A stretch of 64,000 nt of DNA from Sphingomonas kaistensis (GCF_036884275.1 NZ_CP145607.1:496001-560000), one strand, 5' to 3'; numbered from the stretch's first letter, positions 15,206 through 26,539 are shown. Numbers and translations are program-made. The notes: generated from the sequence alone by a model not told the origin.

Positions 15206-15376
15206 TCAGTCCCCCTTGTCGCCCTGGTTGCGCGGCTTCCTGGTCTCGGCATGATGCCGCACGTCCTGCGCCAGCGAACGGCTGACCTCCACGCTTTCCT
15301 TGAACCGTCCTTGCTCGTCGCGGCGGACGTAGCGCTTGTCCACGCCGGTATCGATGAGCTCGCGTTCGTTCGACAT
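15206..15376 (-). CDS. Short hydrophilic conserved protein
   Basis: The 56-residue charged protein contains L-I-D-T-G-V-D-K-R-Y-V-R-R-D-E-Q-G-R-F-K-E-S, an arrangement seen in a widespread family of tiny bacterial proteins with no assigned role, then a Ser/Arg/His-rich tail. Start ATG 15376 lies behind a GGAGGCGGGG ribosome-binding region; a longer start at 15403 is less likely. Confidence 0.65.
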   Translation of the reverse strand: MSNERELIDTGVDKRYVRRDEQGRFKESVEVSRSLAQDVRHHAETRKPRNQGDKGD

Positions 15377-15579
15377 GGTCCCCGCCTCCGTCGTTGATTC
15401 CAAAGGCAGAATCGATGACGCGGCAAATGGTTCATCGCTTCGCGCCTAGTATCCGTCCCCCTGATTTTGACTCGCAACCGTCATAAACCTGGGCTAAACA
15501 AAGGGTAGTATCGGTAAATCCACTAGCGCGCCGGTGCATGAGAGACGACGAGCTCCCCGCTACGAACAAGGGGATGAAT

Positions 15580-15768
15580 ATGTCTTCCCAGGACACCGCT
15601 TATTATCGCAAACGCATCGCCGACGAGCATGCTCGTGCCGCCGAAGCGCCGACGCCCGAAATCGCCGCGGTGCATGAAAAGCTCGCGCATCTTTATCAGT
15701 CGCTGACCGAGCGGCTGGAACGGTCGCAGGCCGATCAGGACGTCGAGCCCTCGCACGACGTCGCCTGA
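15580..15768 (+). CDS. Short helical protein of unknown function
   Basis: The 62-residue protein is strongly helical: Y-Y-R-K-R-I-A-D-E-H-A-R-A-A-E-A, then V-H-E-K-L-A-H-L-Y-Q-S-L-T-E-R-L. AAGGGG shortly before ATG 15580 fixes this start over the earlier ATG at 15538. Similar short E-H-A/H-E-K-L-A-x-x-Y proteins are common in sphingomonads. No function is known. Confidence 0.65.
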   Translation: MSSQDTAYYRKRIADEHARAAEAPTPEIAAVHEKLAHLYQSLTERLERSQADQDVEPSHDVA

Positions 15769-15832
15769 CGCGCCGGGGCGGCCACGCCCTTCGCCCTTGC
15801 CGCCGCGGCCCTCGTCGCCGCATAGCGCGGCC

Positions 15833-16405
15833 ATGACCCTGACCCAGCTGCTCGTCCCCACCCTCGTCAATCAGCTCGGCGCCCTGTCGGGCTGGCTGAC
15901 CAAGGGCGAGGCCCACGCCGCCGCCTACGGCAACGATCCCGAAGCGCTGCTCGCCGTTCGCCTCGCGGTGGACATGTTCCCGCTCCACTCGCAGGTCCGC
16001 ATCGCCGCCTTTCAGGCCCGCGAGGCCGTTCACCGCCTTCGGGGCGAGGACACCCCGGCAGAGACCACCGCGCTCCGTACCCACGCCGCGACCCGGCAGG
16101 AGGATACCGGCACGCTGGCCGAGATGCAGGCGCTGCTCGCCGACACCCTCGCTTTTCTGGACGCCGTCGCCCAGGACGCGTTCGACGCTGCCGCCGACCG
16201 CCCGATCGCGCATGCGCTGCCGATGGGCATGGTGTTCGACATGACTGGCTTCACCTTCGTGCGCGACTGGGCGCTGCCGCAGGTCGGCTTTCACACCGGC
16301 ATGGCCTACGCCCTCCTGCGCAGCGCGGGCGTGCCGCTCGGCAAGCAGGATTACGTGCCGTATCTGTTCGCCTATCTGCGCCCCGGGACGATGCCCGGCG
16401 GCTGA
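15833..16405 (+). CDS. DUF1993 family protein
   Basis: The 190-residue protein is all-helical and shows the DUF1993 pattern: an L-x-x-L-x-x-W-L-T-K-G-E opening, R-L-A-V-D-M-F-P-L-H-S-Q-V in the second helix, a central Asp-rich turn, and the C-terminal F-H-x-G-M-A-Y-A-L-L-R-S-A-G-V-P-L-G-K-Q-D-Y. DUF1993 proteins resemble the DinB/YfiT four-helix bundle. The role is unknown, possibly metal- or thiol-related. Start ATG 15833 gives the standard length. Confidence 0.85.
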   Translation: MTLTQLLVPTLVNQLGALSGWLTKGEAHAAAYGNDPEALLAVRLAVDMFPLHSQVRIAAFQAREAVHRLRGEDTPAETTALRTHAATRQEDTGTLAEMQALLADTLAFLDAVAQDAFDAAADRPIAHALPMGMVFDMTGFTFVRDWALPQVGFHTGMAYALLRSAGVPLGKQDYVPYLFAYLRPGTMPGG

Positions 16406-16409
16406 GCGG

Positions 16410-16664
16410 TCACTTTACCGTGATGACGTAATCCGCGGGGGTCCAACCGGCCCAGTGCGCGGCGGCGAGCAGGATGACCATCACCGCCAGCGCGACAGCC
16501 GAAATGCCGATCCCCATCACCCATGCCTCGCGCTCGCGGATATCGGCGGCGCTGAGCTTCTTTTCGGGCGGCGGCGGCGGCGCGCGGCGGATGCGCGACC
16601 CGACCTTGCGCGGTCCCGCGGCAAGATCGACGGCCTGTTTCCGAACGGGAAGGGGCTGAGCCAT
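16410..16664 (-). CDS. Small single-span membrane protein
   Basis: The 84-residue protein has a basic N-terminus with a run of five prolines (R-R-A-P-P-P-P-P-E-K-K), a short helix (A-A-D-I-R-E-R-E-A-W-V-M) and one membrane span (about 50-69), ending with D-Y-V-I-T-V-K. It is 34 bases downstream of pgeF on the same strand and may be the last gene of that operon. Function unknown. Confidence 0.65.
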   Translation of the reverse strand: MAQPLPVRKQAVDLAAGPRKVGSRIRRAPPPPPEKKLSAADIREREAWVMGIGISAVALAVMVILLAAAHWAGWTPADYVITVK

Positions 16665-16698
16665 GGCGCCACCCTAGCGCCAAGCCCTTGCCGAGAAG

Positions 16699-17466
16699 TT
16701 AGCGGGTGGGTGGCAAACCGATCAGGCTGATCTGCCGGCCGTAAGTCGGCTCTTCCTTGTGCGTCGCCCGGCGAAAGGAATAGAAATCCTCCTCCCGCGC
16801 ATAGGTGTCGAGCCCCAGCGCTTCGACCTGCCGCAACCCTGCAGCGGCGAGCCGGTGCAGAAGGTAAGCGGGCAGGTCGAAATGCGGGCGTCCGGCCGGC
16901 CCATCGACGAAGAAGCGCTCGGCTTGCGGATCGGCGGCGAGGAACGGCTCGGGAAAAGCGAGATCGACCTCGTAGGATGCCCGCGCGATGGTCGGGCCGA
17001 TGGCGGCGGCAATTCGGCCCCGCTCCGCGCCCAATTCCTCCATCGCCGCAATCGTCGCTTCGGCCACCCCGCTTAGCGCGCCGCGCCATCCGGCATGCGC
17101 CGCCCCCACGACCCCCGCCTCACGGTCGGCGAACAGCAAGGGCGCGCAGTCGGCGGTGAGGATGCCGAGCAGGATGCCCGGCCGATCGGTCACCAGCGCG
17201 TCGGCGTGGGGGCGCTCATCGTCCGACCAGTCCCCGGCTTCGAGCACCTCGATTCCATGGACCTGATAAGGCGAGACGATGTTTGCGCCCGGCAGCACGG
17301 CGTCGGCCGCGCGGCGGCGGTTTTCGTCGATCAGCGCGCGGTCGTCGCCGCTGCCCCGGCCGCAATTGAGGCTGGCCATCGCCCCTTCGCTCACCCCGCC
17401 GGCGCGGCCGAGAAAGCCGTGTGGAAGATCGGTCAGGCTGCGCGCCCGCCACACCGGAACGCTCAT
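16699..17466 (-). CDS. pgeF: PgeF/YfiH-type purine nucleoside phosphorylase (polyphenol oxidase family)
   Basis: The 255-residue protein belongs to the LACC1/YfiH family. Motifs: Q-V-H-G-I-E-V (His ligand), T-A-D-C-A-P-L-L (Cys), A-A-H-A-G-W-R-G (second His) and I-G-P-x-I near the expected catalytic region. Family members act on purine nucleosides, and E. coli PgeF also proofreads peptidoglycan by removing mis-inserted L-Ser. The ATG at 17466 overlaps the GNAT stop as ATGA, so it is translationally coupled to it. Confidence 0.92.
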   Translation of the reverse strand: MSVPVWRARSLTDLPHGFLGRAGGVSEGAMASLNCGRGSGDDRALIDENRRRAADAVLPGANIVSPYQVHGIEVLEAGDWSDDERPHADALVTDRPGILLGILTADCAPLLFADREAGVVGAAHAGWRGALSGVAEATIAAMEELGAERGRIAAAIGPTIARASYEVDLAFPEPFLAADPQAERFFVDGPAGRPHFDLPAYLLHRLAAAGLRQVEALGLDTYAREEDFYSFRRATHKEEPTYGRQISLIGLPPTR

Positions 17467-17966
17467 AGCCTCGTCTCCCACACCCGGTCTTCGTCGGCCT
17501 GATTGCCGACCATGAAATGCACCGGCCCCCGATCCTCGAAACCAAAGCGGCGGTAGAATGCCTGCGCCCGCCAGTTCTCGCTCCACACCGACAACGCCAT
17601 CCGCTCCGCGCCGCGGCGACGCGCTTGCCCAAGCGCCCAGTCCATCAGGGCGGGCGCCACGCCGGTACCGTGCGCCTGCTTCAGCAGGTAAAGCTGCTTC
17701 AGTTCGATCACCGCACCCGGCTCGACGTGCGGCAGCTTGTTGGGGCCGAGCTTTGCATAGCCGACCACCGCGCCGTCGGTTTCGCCGACCGCGAAGGCGT
17801 AAGCCGGATCGGCGAACTCGGCCGCCCAAGCCTCAGGCGTGAAGCCGTGCAGAAACGCCTTCAAGTCCGCCGGATCATAGAGATGCGCAAAGGTGTCGCA
17901 GAAGCTGGTGCGGAAGACGCGGTCGATGGCGGGAAGGTCGGCGGCGGTGGCGGGGCGAATGGTCAT
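17463..17966 (-). CDS. GNAT N-acetyltransferase
   Basis: The 167-residue protein has the GNAT fold: an opening I-R-P-A-T-A-A-D-L-P-A-I, a central strand I-E-L-K-Q-L-Y-L-L, then the acetyl-CoA loop Q-A-H-G-T-G-V-A-P-A-L (a Q/RxxGxG/A variant) and N-W-R-A-Q-A-F-Y-R-R-F-G-F. The substrate is not predictable. ATGA overlaps on both sides tie it to midA upstream and pgeF downstream. Confidence 0.9.
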   Translation of the reverse strand: MTIRPATAADLPAIDRVFRTSFCDTFAHLYDPADLKAFLHGFTPEAWAAEFADPAYAFAVGETDGAVVGYAKLGPNKLPHVEPGAVIELKQLYLLKQAHGTGVAPALMDWALGQARRRGAERMALSVWSENWRAQAFYRRFGFEDRGPVHFMVGNQADEDRVWETRL

Positions 17967-18916
17967 AGCCCGGCCGGCCTAGGCCAGTCGGGCGCGTGAA
18001 TGGCAAGCACCTTGAACAGGCTGCCCATCTGGTCGGGTCGGCACAATCGCGCCCGCGCCGCCTCGATCTCGCCGGCCCGATCGGGCGACGCATTGGCCAG
18101 TGCCCGCGCCCGCGCCTGGATGCCGAGCCGTTCGAGCCACGCACCCTGCTCCGCCGGTCCGGCGACGAACGCGCCCGCCTCCCGCGCAAGCTCGCCCACG
18201 CGCTGGAAGTCGACATGGCTGGTGAGATCGTTCTCGCCGGGGTCCGCCAGCACCGGCGCAAAGCGATGCCCGCGCACCGCTTGCAGCGTGTCACCCGGCG
18301 CGCTGCGCTCATGACCGTAATCGATCACCAGTGCGACGCCGCCGAGCGGCACCAGGCCCTCGGCCAGCGCCCGCACCGCTTCGTCGCGCGAAGGTGAACT
18401 CTCGACGATCTCCCCATCGCGATCGAAGGCAAGTCCGTCGCCGATCCACTCAACGTGCCGCTCGACCCCGCCGACATGCTGGCGGATCGGCAGCGCATCG
18501 AGAAATTCGTTGGCGACCACAAGCAGCGGGCCATCGCAGGGCAGATCGCCGATGTGATCGTGATGCGTGACCTCGCCGAGCAGCGCCGCTTGCGCCGCGC
18601 GAAGGGTCGGGCTGATTTCGACCAGATGCACCGGCGGCGTCAGCCCGGCCGAGCGCATCACCCGCAGCGCGTCGCGCGCCAGCGTGCCCCGCCCCGGCCC
18701 AAGTTCGACATAGCGCACATTCGCCGGCGCTCCGGCTCGCCGCCACACGTCGGTCAACGCCGCGCCGACCAGCTCGCCGAACATCTGGCTGATCTCGGGC
18801 GCGGTGGTGAAGTCGCCCGCGGCGCCCAAGGGGTCGCGGGTCGCATAATAATAAGCGTTGCAGGCGTCCATATAGGCCTCGACGCTCAGCGGCCCGTCGC
18901 TGCGCAGCCGCTCCAT
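17963..18916 (-). CDS. MidA/NDUFAF7-like SAM-dependent methyltransferase
   Basis: The protein (317 residues from ATG 18916) matches the MidA family, whose mitochondrial member NDUFAF7 methylates an arginine in complex I. Key parts: Y-M-D-A-C-N-A-Y-Y-Y-A-T-R-D-P-L-G-A-A-G-D (substrate/SAM entry), F-T-T-A-P-E-I-S-Q-M-F-G-E, E-L-G-P-G-R-G-T-L (SAM-binding loop), V-A-N-E-F-L-D-A-L-P and D-Y-G-H. A further eight in-frame residues (L-T-P-F-A-R-A-L) are homologous-looking, so initiation may really be at a CTG at 18940 or TTG at 18919. The former overlaps the lgt stop. It is the second gene of lgt-midA-GNAT-pgeF. Confidence 0.9.
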   Translation of the reverse strand: MERLRSDGPLSVEAYMDACNAYYYATRDPLGAAGDFTTAPEISQMFGELVGAALTDVWRRAGAPANVRYVELGPGRGTLARDALRVMRSAGLTPPVHLVEISPTLRAAQAALLGEVTHHDHIGDLPCDGPLLVVANEFLDALPIRQHVGGVERHVEWIGDGLAFDRDGEIVESSPSRDEAVRALAEGLVPLGGVALVIDYGHERSAPGDTLQAVRGHRFAPVLADPGENDLTSHVDFQRVGELAREAGAFVAGPAEQGAWLERLGIQARARALANASPDRAGEIEAARARLCRPDQMGSLFKVLAIHAPDWPRPAGL

Positions 18917-18936
18917 CAAGGCCCGCGCGAAGGGCG

Positions 18937-19809
18937 TCAGGCGACGCTCTCCTGCCCGGCGATGCTTTCCACCCGCTGCCGCCGTCCCTTGGCGGTCGCC
19001 ATCAGATAGAGGCCGCCAAGGATCATCGGGACGCACAGCCACTGGCCCATGTGAAGCCCGGTCGCCGCCGCAAATTCGCGCAGGTGATTGTCGGGCTCAC
19101 GGATGAATTCCACCCCGAACCGGAACACGCCGTAGAAGAACAGAAACGCCCCGACGAGCATCCCCGGCTGGTATCGCGCGCGGGTCCGCCAGAACATGAC
19201 GGCGAGAATGGCAAACAAGGCGATGCCTTCCAGCGCGGCTTCGTAGAGCTGGCTCGGATGCCGCGGCGGGCCCAGCGTCACCACGCCCGCAATCACTTCG
19301 GGAAAGCGGACCGCCCACGGCACATTGGTCGGGGCGCCCCACAATTCGGCGTTGACGAAATTCGCCAGCCGCCCGGTAAACAAGCCGATCGGCACGACGC
19401 AGGCGACATAATCGTGGATCCGAAGCCATTGCAGCTTCTCTTTCCACGCGAGGTAAATGATCCCGACACTGGTCCCCAGCACGCCGCCGTGGAAGCTCAT
19501 GCCGCCGTCCCACAGCTTGATGATTTCCAGCGGGTTCTCGAAATAGAATTCGGGCCGGTAGAACAGCACATAGCCCAGCCGCCCGCCGAGGATCACGCCC
19601 AGGGAGGCATAGAAGACGAGGTCGTCGGCATGGCGCCGGGCCATCGGGGCGCCGGGCTGCGCGATCAGCTTGAGCATGTACCAGTAGCCGAGGAAGATGC
19701 CGGCGAGGTAGGCGAGGCTGTACCACCTCAGCTCGAAGAAGCCGAGGTTGAGCGCGACGGGGTCGAGCCCTAGGCTCGTGAAGTCGATCGCCGCCACCAT
19801 CAAGTTCAT
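18937..19809 (-). CDS. lgt: Prolipoprotein diacylglyceryl transferase
   Basis: The 290-residue inner-membrane enzyme moves a diacylglyceryl group from phosphatidylglycerol to the lipobox cysteine of prolipoproteins. Seven hydrophobic spans are visible. Signature pieces: R-W-Y-S-L-A-Y (entry), [15 protein letters not shown], and [13 protein letters not shown]. An AGAGGAAAG site eight bases upstream supports ATG 19809 over 19800. It heads a minus-strand operon, divergent from the acyl-CoA ligase gene. Confidence 0.96.
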   Translation of the reverse strand: MNLMVAAIDFTSLGLDPVALNLGFFELRWYSLAYLAGIFLGYWYMLKLIAQPGAPMARRHADDLVFYASLGVILGGRLGYVLFYRPEFYFENPLEIIKLWDGGMSFHGGVLGTSVGIIYLAWKEKLQWLRIHDYVACVVPIGLFTGRLANFVNAELWGAPTNVPWAVRFPEVIAGVVTLGPPRHPSQLYEAALEGIALFAILAVMFWRTRARYQPGMLVGAFLFFYGVFRFGVEFIREPDNHLREFAAATGLHMGQWLCVPMILGGLYLMATAKGRRQRVESIAGQESVA

Positions 19810-19881
19810 TACTGGTCTTTCCTCTTGGACCCGAGGTCTCATAAGGAGGAGCCAAGCAAAGGCCAAGGAGACGCGTGACCC

Positions 19882-21545
<1,664 letters not shown>

Positions 21546-21549
<4 letters not shown>

Positions 21550-23687
21550 AGCTTTCCCGCCGCAGCTTGCTGGTCGGCACCGGTGCAGCGGCCGGGCTGG
21601 CGGTTGCCTGGAGCCTGTGGCCACGGGGTGAGCGGGCGAGCCTTGCGCCGACCGGGGACGCGCTGGCGCTCGGCCCCGGACTGCTGATCGGGCGGGACGG
21701 ACAGGTGACGCTCGCCGTCCCGCAGGTCGAGACCGGCCAAGGCATCTGGACCGGCCTCGCGCAGATCGCCGCCGACGAACTCGGCGCCGCGTGGGAAAGC
21801 ATCGGTGTCGCTCCGGCGCGCTCGGGGAGCGAGTGGGACAACGGTCTCGCCGAGGCGGAAGGCTGGCTGGCGGATGCGCGGGCCTGGCCCAATGCTCCCG
21901 ATCCGGGCCTCCTCCGCATCACCGCGGGGGCGACCTCGGTCCGGGCGATGGAGCGTCCGATGCGCCTCGCCGCCGCGGCGGCCCGACAGCTCCTGATCGC
22001 CGAAGCCGCGAGCCGCTGGAACGTCGATGCGGCGGAATGCGATACGGGCGGCGGTTTCGTCCGCCACGAGGGCAAGGCGCTGGCCTTCGCGGCCCTGGCC
22101 GAAGGCGCCGCCGCACGCCCCCTCCCGCGCGGGGAGATCGCGCTTCGCCCCGGCCCGGGTGAGCTGGTGGGCAAGCCGCTCCCCCGCCTTGACGCGCTGC
22201 CCAAGGCCGAAGGACGTCTTCGTTTCGCTGGCGACGTTCGCCTGCCCGGCCTGCTTCACGCCGCCATCCGCCGCGCCGGGGCCGGCAGCATCAGCATCGA
22301 CGGCACACCGCCGCGCGGCGTCCGGTTCGAGCGCGGCGAGGGATGGGTCGCGGCACTGGCCGACACCTGGTGGGCGGCCGAACTGGCGCTTGCCGCCGCC
22401 CGGGTCCGCGTGCTCGGGCCTGCCAGTGGCGACGACCAGGCGATTGCCGCCGCACTCGACACGGCGCTCGGCAGCGACGACTTCACGACCCTGCACAGCA
22501 TCGGCGACATCGACGACGCCTTTGCCGGCGCTCGCCCGCTCGCCGCCACCTACACCGCCGCCGCGCAGCTCCACGCTGACCTCGAGCCTCCGGGCGCCAC
22601 CGCCCGGCTCAAGGACGGCTTGCTCGAAATCTGGGCCGCGACGCAGGCGCCCGAACTTGCCCGCCGCGATGCCGGCACCGCCGCCGGCGTCTCGCTCAAC
22701 GCCACCATTCTCTATCCCATGCCGGTCGGCGGGCAGGGCGGTGCGGCGCTCGAGAACGACCTTGTGCCGATTGCCGCCATCCTCGCGCACCGCACCGGTC
22801 GTCCGGTCCAGGCGACTGCCAGCCGTACCGAGCAGATACGCTCCGATGCCGTCCGTTCGCCGCTCGTCGCTCGCCTGTTCGCGCGTCCGCTTCCAGATGG
22901 TTCGATCGCGGCCTGGCGAATGCGGGTCGCGGGCGCCGATGGCACCGCCGAAGCCTTTGCCCGGATGCTCGGTTCGACCGGCGGCGGCGTGCGCACAACG
23001 GCGCTGGCGGCCTTGCCCTACGCCGTTCCCAATGTCGCACTCGAATTCGCGCCCGCCGCGCTCCCCATCCGCGCGGGCTATCATCGCGGTGAACTGCATC
23101 CGGCGCTGACCTTCTTCACCGAAAGCTTTCTCGACGAACTGGCCCGGATCGGCGGTCGCGATCCCCTCACTCAGCGGATGGCCCTGCTCGCTGGCAACCT
23201 CCGCCTGATCCGCTGCCTGGTCCGCGCCACGGCGCTCGGCGGGTGGGACGGGGGCGGACCGGGCAGCCAGATGGGGCTGTCGGTGTTCAGCGGCTATGGC
23301 AGCCATATCGCGGTGGTCGCCGATGCGCAGGTGGGACAAGGCGGCGCGGTGCAGGTCAACCGGCTGGTCGCGGCGGTGGATTGCGGCCGGGCGATCAACC
23401 CCGCGCTGGTCAAGGCCGAGGTCGAAAGCGGGATGCTCGCCGCCATCGCGCAGGCGAGCGGCCCCGCGCCGTCCTTCCGCCACGGTCGCGTGCTCTCACC
23501 GCTCGAACCGCACTTGCCGACCCTCGCTAACGCCCCGGAAACACTGGTCGAAGTACTAGCTGGCAGCGGCCCACCGGGAGGCACATCTGGGCTTGGGTCG
23601 GCGGCTGCCCCCGCAGCCGTCGGCAACGCGCTGGCCGCCGCCACGGGCCGACGCTTGCGCACCCTGCCCTTTGCCCCGATGGCCTGA
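21546..23687 (+). CDS. Tat-exported molybdopterin-binding dehydrogenase large subunit (IorB-like)
   Basis: The 713-residue protein starts at TTG 21546 with a twin-arginine signal ([15 protein letters not shown]). The body has the aldehyde/xanthine-dehydrogenase molybdopterin-domain pattern: [17 protein letters not shown] near the N-terminus, [12 protein letters not shown] in the middle, [11 protein letters not shown] near the C-terminal third and D-C-G-R-A-I-N-P. This is closest to isoquinoline 1-oxidoreductase beta-type subunits. The usual partner, a small [2Fe-2S] subunit, is not next to it, so the partner must lie elsewhere or be absent. It is coupled to the acyl-CoA ligase by a TTGA overlap. 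Confidence 0.85.
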
Positions 23688-23691
23688 TCTC

Positions 23692-24699
23692 ATGCAGCTT
23701 CCCCCCGACCATCCGCCGATCCCGCCGCGCAAGATCGGCGTGCTGCTGACCAATCTCGGCACGCCCGACGCGCCCGACGCCCCGGCCGTCCGCCGCTACC
23801 TCGCCGAATTCCTGTCCGATCGGCGCGTGGTCGAGATCCCTCGCGCGATCTGGAAGCCGATCCTCCACGGCATCGTCCTCAGGACCCGCCCTGCCAAGTC
23901 GGCCCATGCCTATTCGCAGGTCTGGACCGAAGACGGCTCCCCGCTCGCCGCGATTACAAAGCGCCAGGCGGTCAAGCTGCAGGAGCGGATGAGCGACACG
24001 GTGCTGGTCGATTGGGCGATGCGCTACGGCAAGCCCGCCATTCCCGACCGCCTGACCGCGATGAAGGACGCGGGGTGCGAGCGCATCCTGCTGGCCCCGC
24101 TTTATCCGCAATATTGCGCGGCGACGACCGCGACGGCGAACGATTTCGCGTTCCTGACGCTCGCCGGCATGCGCTGGCAGCCCGCGCTGCGCACGCTGCC
24201 GCCCTATTACGACCATCCCGATTATCTCGATGCGCTCCAGCGCGACATCGAGGCGCAACTGGCCGCGCTCGACTTCACCCCGCAGCGGCTGTTGCTGTCC
24301 TTTCACGGTATGCCCGAGCGCACGTTGCGCAAGGGCGACCCGTATCATTGCCATTGCCGCAAGACCTCGCGGCTGCTGGGCGAGCGGATGCAGATCGAGG
24401 TCGACACCAGTTTCCAATCGCGCTTCGGCCGAGACAAATGGCTCGAGCCGGCCACCGACGATGTGCTGAAGGCTTATCCGGCGCAGGGCATCACCAAGAT
24501 CGCCATCGCCGCGCCGGGCTTTTCCGCCGATTGCCTGGAAACGATTGAAGAGCTCGGCATCCGCGGCAAGGAAGATTTCGAGGCCGCGGGCGGCACTCAT
24601 TTCGCGCGGCTCGACTGCCTCAATGATCGCCCCGACGGCATGGCCATGCTCGAAGCCTTGATCCGCCGCGAACTTGCAGGGTGGATTGCGCCTGCCTAG
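23692..24699 (+). CDS. hemH: Ferrochelatase
   Basis: The 335-residue enzyme inserts Fe2+ into protoporphyrin IX, the last step of protoheme synthesis. Signature: L-L-T-N-L-G-T-P-D at the start, L-L-L-S-F-H-G-M-P-E-R with the metal-binding His, Y-H-C-H-C-R-K-T-S, F-Q-S-R-F-G-R-D-K-W-L-E-P, and the acidic L-E-T-I-E-E-L-G-I-R. Start ATG 23692 is four bases after the preceding stop; an earlier in-frame start would add a proline-rich unrelated segment. Confidence 0.96.
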   Translation: MQLPPDHPPIPPRKIGVLLTNLGTPDAPDAPAVRRYLAEFLSDRRVVEIPRAIWKPILHGIVLRTRPAKSAHAYSQVWTEDGSPLAAITKRQAVKLQERMSDTVLVDWAMRYGKPAIPDRLTAMKDAGCERILLAPLYPQYCAATTATANDFAFLTLAGMRWQPALRTLPPYYDHPDYLDALQRDIEAQLAALDFTPQRLLLSFHGMPERTLRKGDPYHCHCRKTSRLLGERMQIEVDTSFQSRFGRDKWLEPATDDVLKAYPAQGITKIAIAAPGFSADCLETIEELGIRGKEDFEAAGGTHFARLDCLNDRPDGMAMLEALIRRELAGWIAPA

Positions 24700-24729
24700 G
24701 CTGGATTCTCCTGAGGAGGAGAGTTTCAT

Positions 24730-25452
24730 ATGGCGAGAGTGGCAATCGTGACCGGCGGTACGCGCGGCATCGGCGAGGCGATCAGTGTGGCGCTGCGCGA
24801 CGCGGGCATGACGGTGGCCGCCAATTACGCCGGCAACGAAGAGAGAGCCAAGGCCTTTACCGAACGCACCGGGATCCAGGCTTTCAAATGGGACGTCTCG
24901 GAATATGACGCCTGCATCGCGGGCGTTGCCGATGTCGAAGCCGCGCTCGGCCCGGTCGACGTCCTCGTCAACAATGCCGGCATCACCCGCGACACCACCA
25001 TGAAGCGCATGGACCATGCCAAGTGGCAGGAAGTGATCGACACCAACCTCGGTGGCTGTTTCAACATGGCCAAAGCGGTGTGGGACGGGATGGTCAGCCG
25101 CGGCTATGGGCGGATCGTCAATATCGGCTCGATCAACGGGCAGGCGGGTCAGTACGGCCAGGTCAATTACGCCGCCGCCAAATCGGGCATCCACGGCTTC
25201 ACCAAGGCGCTGGCGCAGGAAGGCGCGCGTGCCGGCGTCACCGTCAACGCCATCGCGCCGGGCTACATCGACACCGACATGGTCGCGGCGGTGCCCGAAG
25301 ACGTGCTGGGCAAGATCGTCGCGCGGATCCCGGTCAATCGCCTCGGCCGCGCCGACGAGATCGCCCGCGGCGTCGCCTTCCTGGTCGATGAGAATGCCGG
25401 GTTCGTTACAGGGTCGACCTTGTCCATCAACGGCGGGCAACACATGTACTGA
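24730..25452 (+). CDS. phbB: Acetoacetyl-CoA reductase
   Basis: The 240-residue short-chain dehydrogenase reduces acetoacetyl-CoA to (R)-3-hydroxybutyryl-CoA for polyhydroxybutyrate. Features: T-G-G-T-R-G-I-G (cofactor loop), N-N-A-G-I-T-R-D-T-T-M-K-R-M (PhbB-specific segment), catalytic Ser in N-I-G-S-I-N-G-Q, Y-A-A-A-K and the end T-G-S-T-L-S-I-N-G-G-Q-H-M-Y. A GAGGAGGAG site precedes the ATG. A PHA-system protein is encoded at 52.3 kb, so the polymer pathway is probably active. The polymerase is not in the window. Confidence 0.95.
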   Translation: MARVAIVTGGTRGIGEAISVALRDAGMTVAANYAGNEERAKAFTERTGIQAFKWDVSEYDACIAGVADVEAALGPVDVLVNNAGITRDTTMKRMDHAKWQEVIDTNLGGCFNMAKAVWDGMVSRGYGRIVNIGSINGQAGQYGQVNYAAAKSGIHGFTKALAQEGARAGVTVNAIAPGYIDTDMVAAVPEDVLGKIVARIPVNRLGRADEIARGVAFLVDENAGFVTGSTLSINGGQHMY

Positions 25453-25454
25453 CG

Positions 25455-25694
25455 GTGGATGTCGTCACTTATTCGCCGCCGGTAAAACGAAGCGTTCTCA
25501 TTCGCGGTCACCAGACCAGCATCAGCCTCGAACCCTTGTTCTGGCGGGCGCTGGAGGTGGCCGCGCGCGATGCGGCGTTGCCGGTGAACGCGCTGGTGGC
25601 GGAGATCGACGAGGCGCGGCTCAAGGTCGCCGACCCGCCCAACCTTACCAGCGCGCTGCGGCAATGGCTGTTCGGGCGCGCGCTCGGCGGTTAG
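25455..25694 (+). CDS. Ribbon-helix-helix protein (RHH_4 type)
   Basis: The 79-residue protein begins at GTG 25455, two bases after phbB. R-S-V-L-I-R-G-H-Q-T-S-I-S-L-E-P-L-F-W-R-A-L-E forms the ribbon strand and first helix. L-P-V-N-A-L-V-A-E-I-D and N-L-T-S-A-L-R-Q-W-L-F complete the RHH_4 pattern. These are putative DNA-binding proteins, often near PHA or membrane genes. Its stop overlaps the stop of the convergent ATP-grasp gene (TTAG, 25691-25694). Confidence 0.85.
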   Translation: MDVVTYSPPVKRSVLIRGHQTSISLEPLFWRALEVAARDAALPVNALVAEIDEARLKVADPPNLTSALRQWLFGRALGG

Positions 25695-26539
25695 GCGGCG
25701 GCGGCGAGGACCGCGGCGGCGAACCGGCCGGTGGCTTCGGGCACGCAATGCAGGAACAGCGCGGGCTCGATCAGTTCGAGCTCCATGAGCTGCAGCCCGC
25801 CGTCATTGCCGCGAATAAGATCGACGCGGGCATAGGTCGTCGGCGTCGGGGCGGCCGCCAGCGCTGCTTCCGCGACAGTGAGCGCGCCGTTCGGCAGAGC
25901 GCACGCAATCGTCGTCCCGCCATGATCGGGTTGGACCCGGAAGTCGCCCGCCTTTGGCCGCTTCGCCACGCAATGCGAAAAGCGCCCGCCGAAGAAGATC
26001 AGGCTGTATTCGCCTTCTTGCGTGACCGAGCCGAGCCACGGCTGCACCAGCATCCGGCTGCCATGCACCTCGGCCGGCACCGGCTCGCCCGGTCCCAGCC
26101 GATACGTGCCCCACGCCGCCGCCGACACCGGCGGTTTGATCACCAGCTGGTCGGTCCCGAGGACCCCGTGCGCCGCCGCCAGCGCCGCTTCGTTAAGGTG
26201 ATCGACCTCCAGCGTCGGGACGTTCGCCAATCCCTGGCGGCCAAGCTCCGCCAGATAGGCCTTGTCGCTGTTCCAGCGCAGCAGCTGCGGCGGATTGGCC
26301 ATCGGCCAGTCTTCCGCTTCCGCACGGCCCAGAAACGCCAGCCACTCGGCATGACGCAGATGATAACCCCAGGTCACCAGCGGCAGGACGAGGTCGAAAC
26401 CGACCGGGTCGGCGAACTCGGTCCACGGCACGCCTACCACCTCGGCGCCAGCGGCGCGCAGGGCCTCGGCCTCGACATCGAACGCCCAGCGCCACTCCGC
26501 CTCGTAATCCGGTGCGGGGGTCAGCATGGCGAGGCGCAT
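25691..26539 (-). CDS. ATP-grasp domain protein
   Basis: The 282-residue protein has the layout of a small ATP-grasp ligase: an N-terminal alpha/beta domain (M-R-L-A-M-L-T-P and L-V-L-P-L-V-T-W-G-Y), then Q-L-V-I-K-P-P-V-S-A-A-A-W-G (nucleotide-binding strand with Lys), V-Q-P-W-L-G-S-V, G-E-Y-S-L-I-F-F-G-G and metal/ATP acids in Q-L-M-E-L-E-L-I-E-P-A-L-F. It resembles RimK/glutathione-synthetase-like enzymes that join an acid to an amine; the substrates are unknown. The ATG at 26539 is chosen because upstream residues are low-complexity. It is 13 bases downstream of the NAD-GDH gene. Confidence 0.8.
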   Translation of the reverse strand: MRLAMLTPAPDYEAEWRWAFDVEAEALRAAGAEVVGVPWTEFADPVGFDLVLPLVTWGYHLRHAEWLAFLGRAEAEDWPMANPPQLLRWNSDKAYLAELGRQGLANVPTLEVDHLNEAALAAAHGVLGTDQLVIKPPVSAAAWGTYRLGPGEPVPAEVHGSRMLVQPWLGSVTQEGEYSLIFFGGRFSHCVAKRPKAGDFRVQPDHGGTTIACALPNGALTVAEAALAAAPTPTTYARVDLIRGNDGGLQLMELELIEPALFLHCVPEATGRFAAAVLAAAA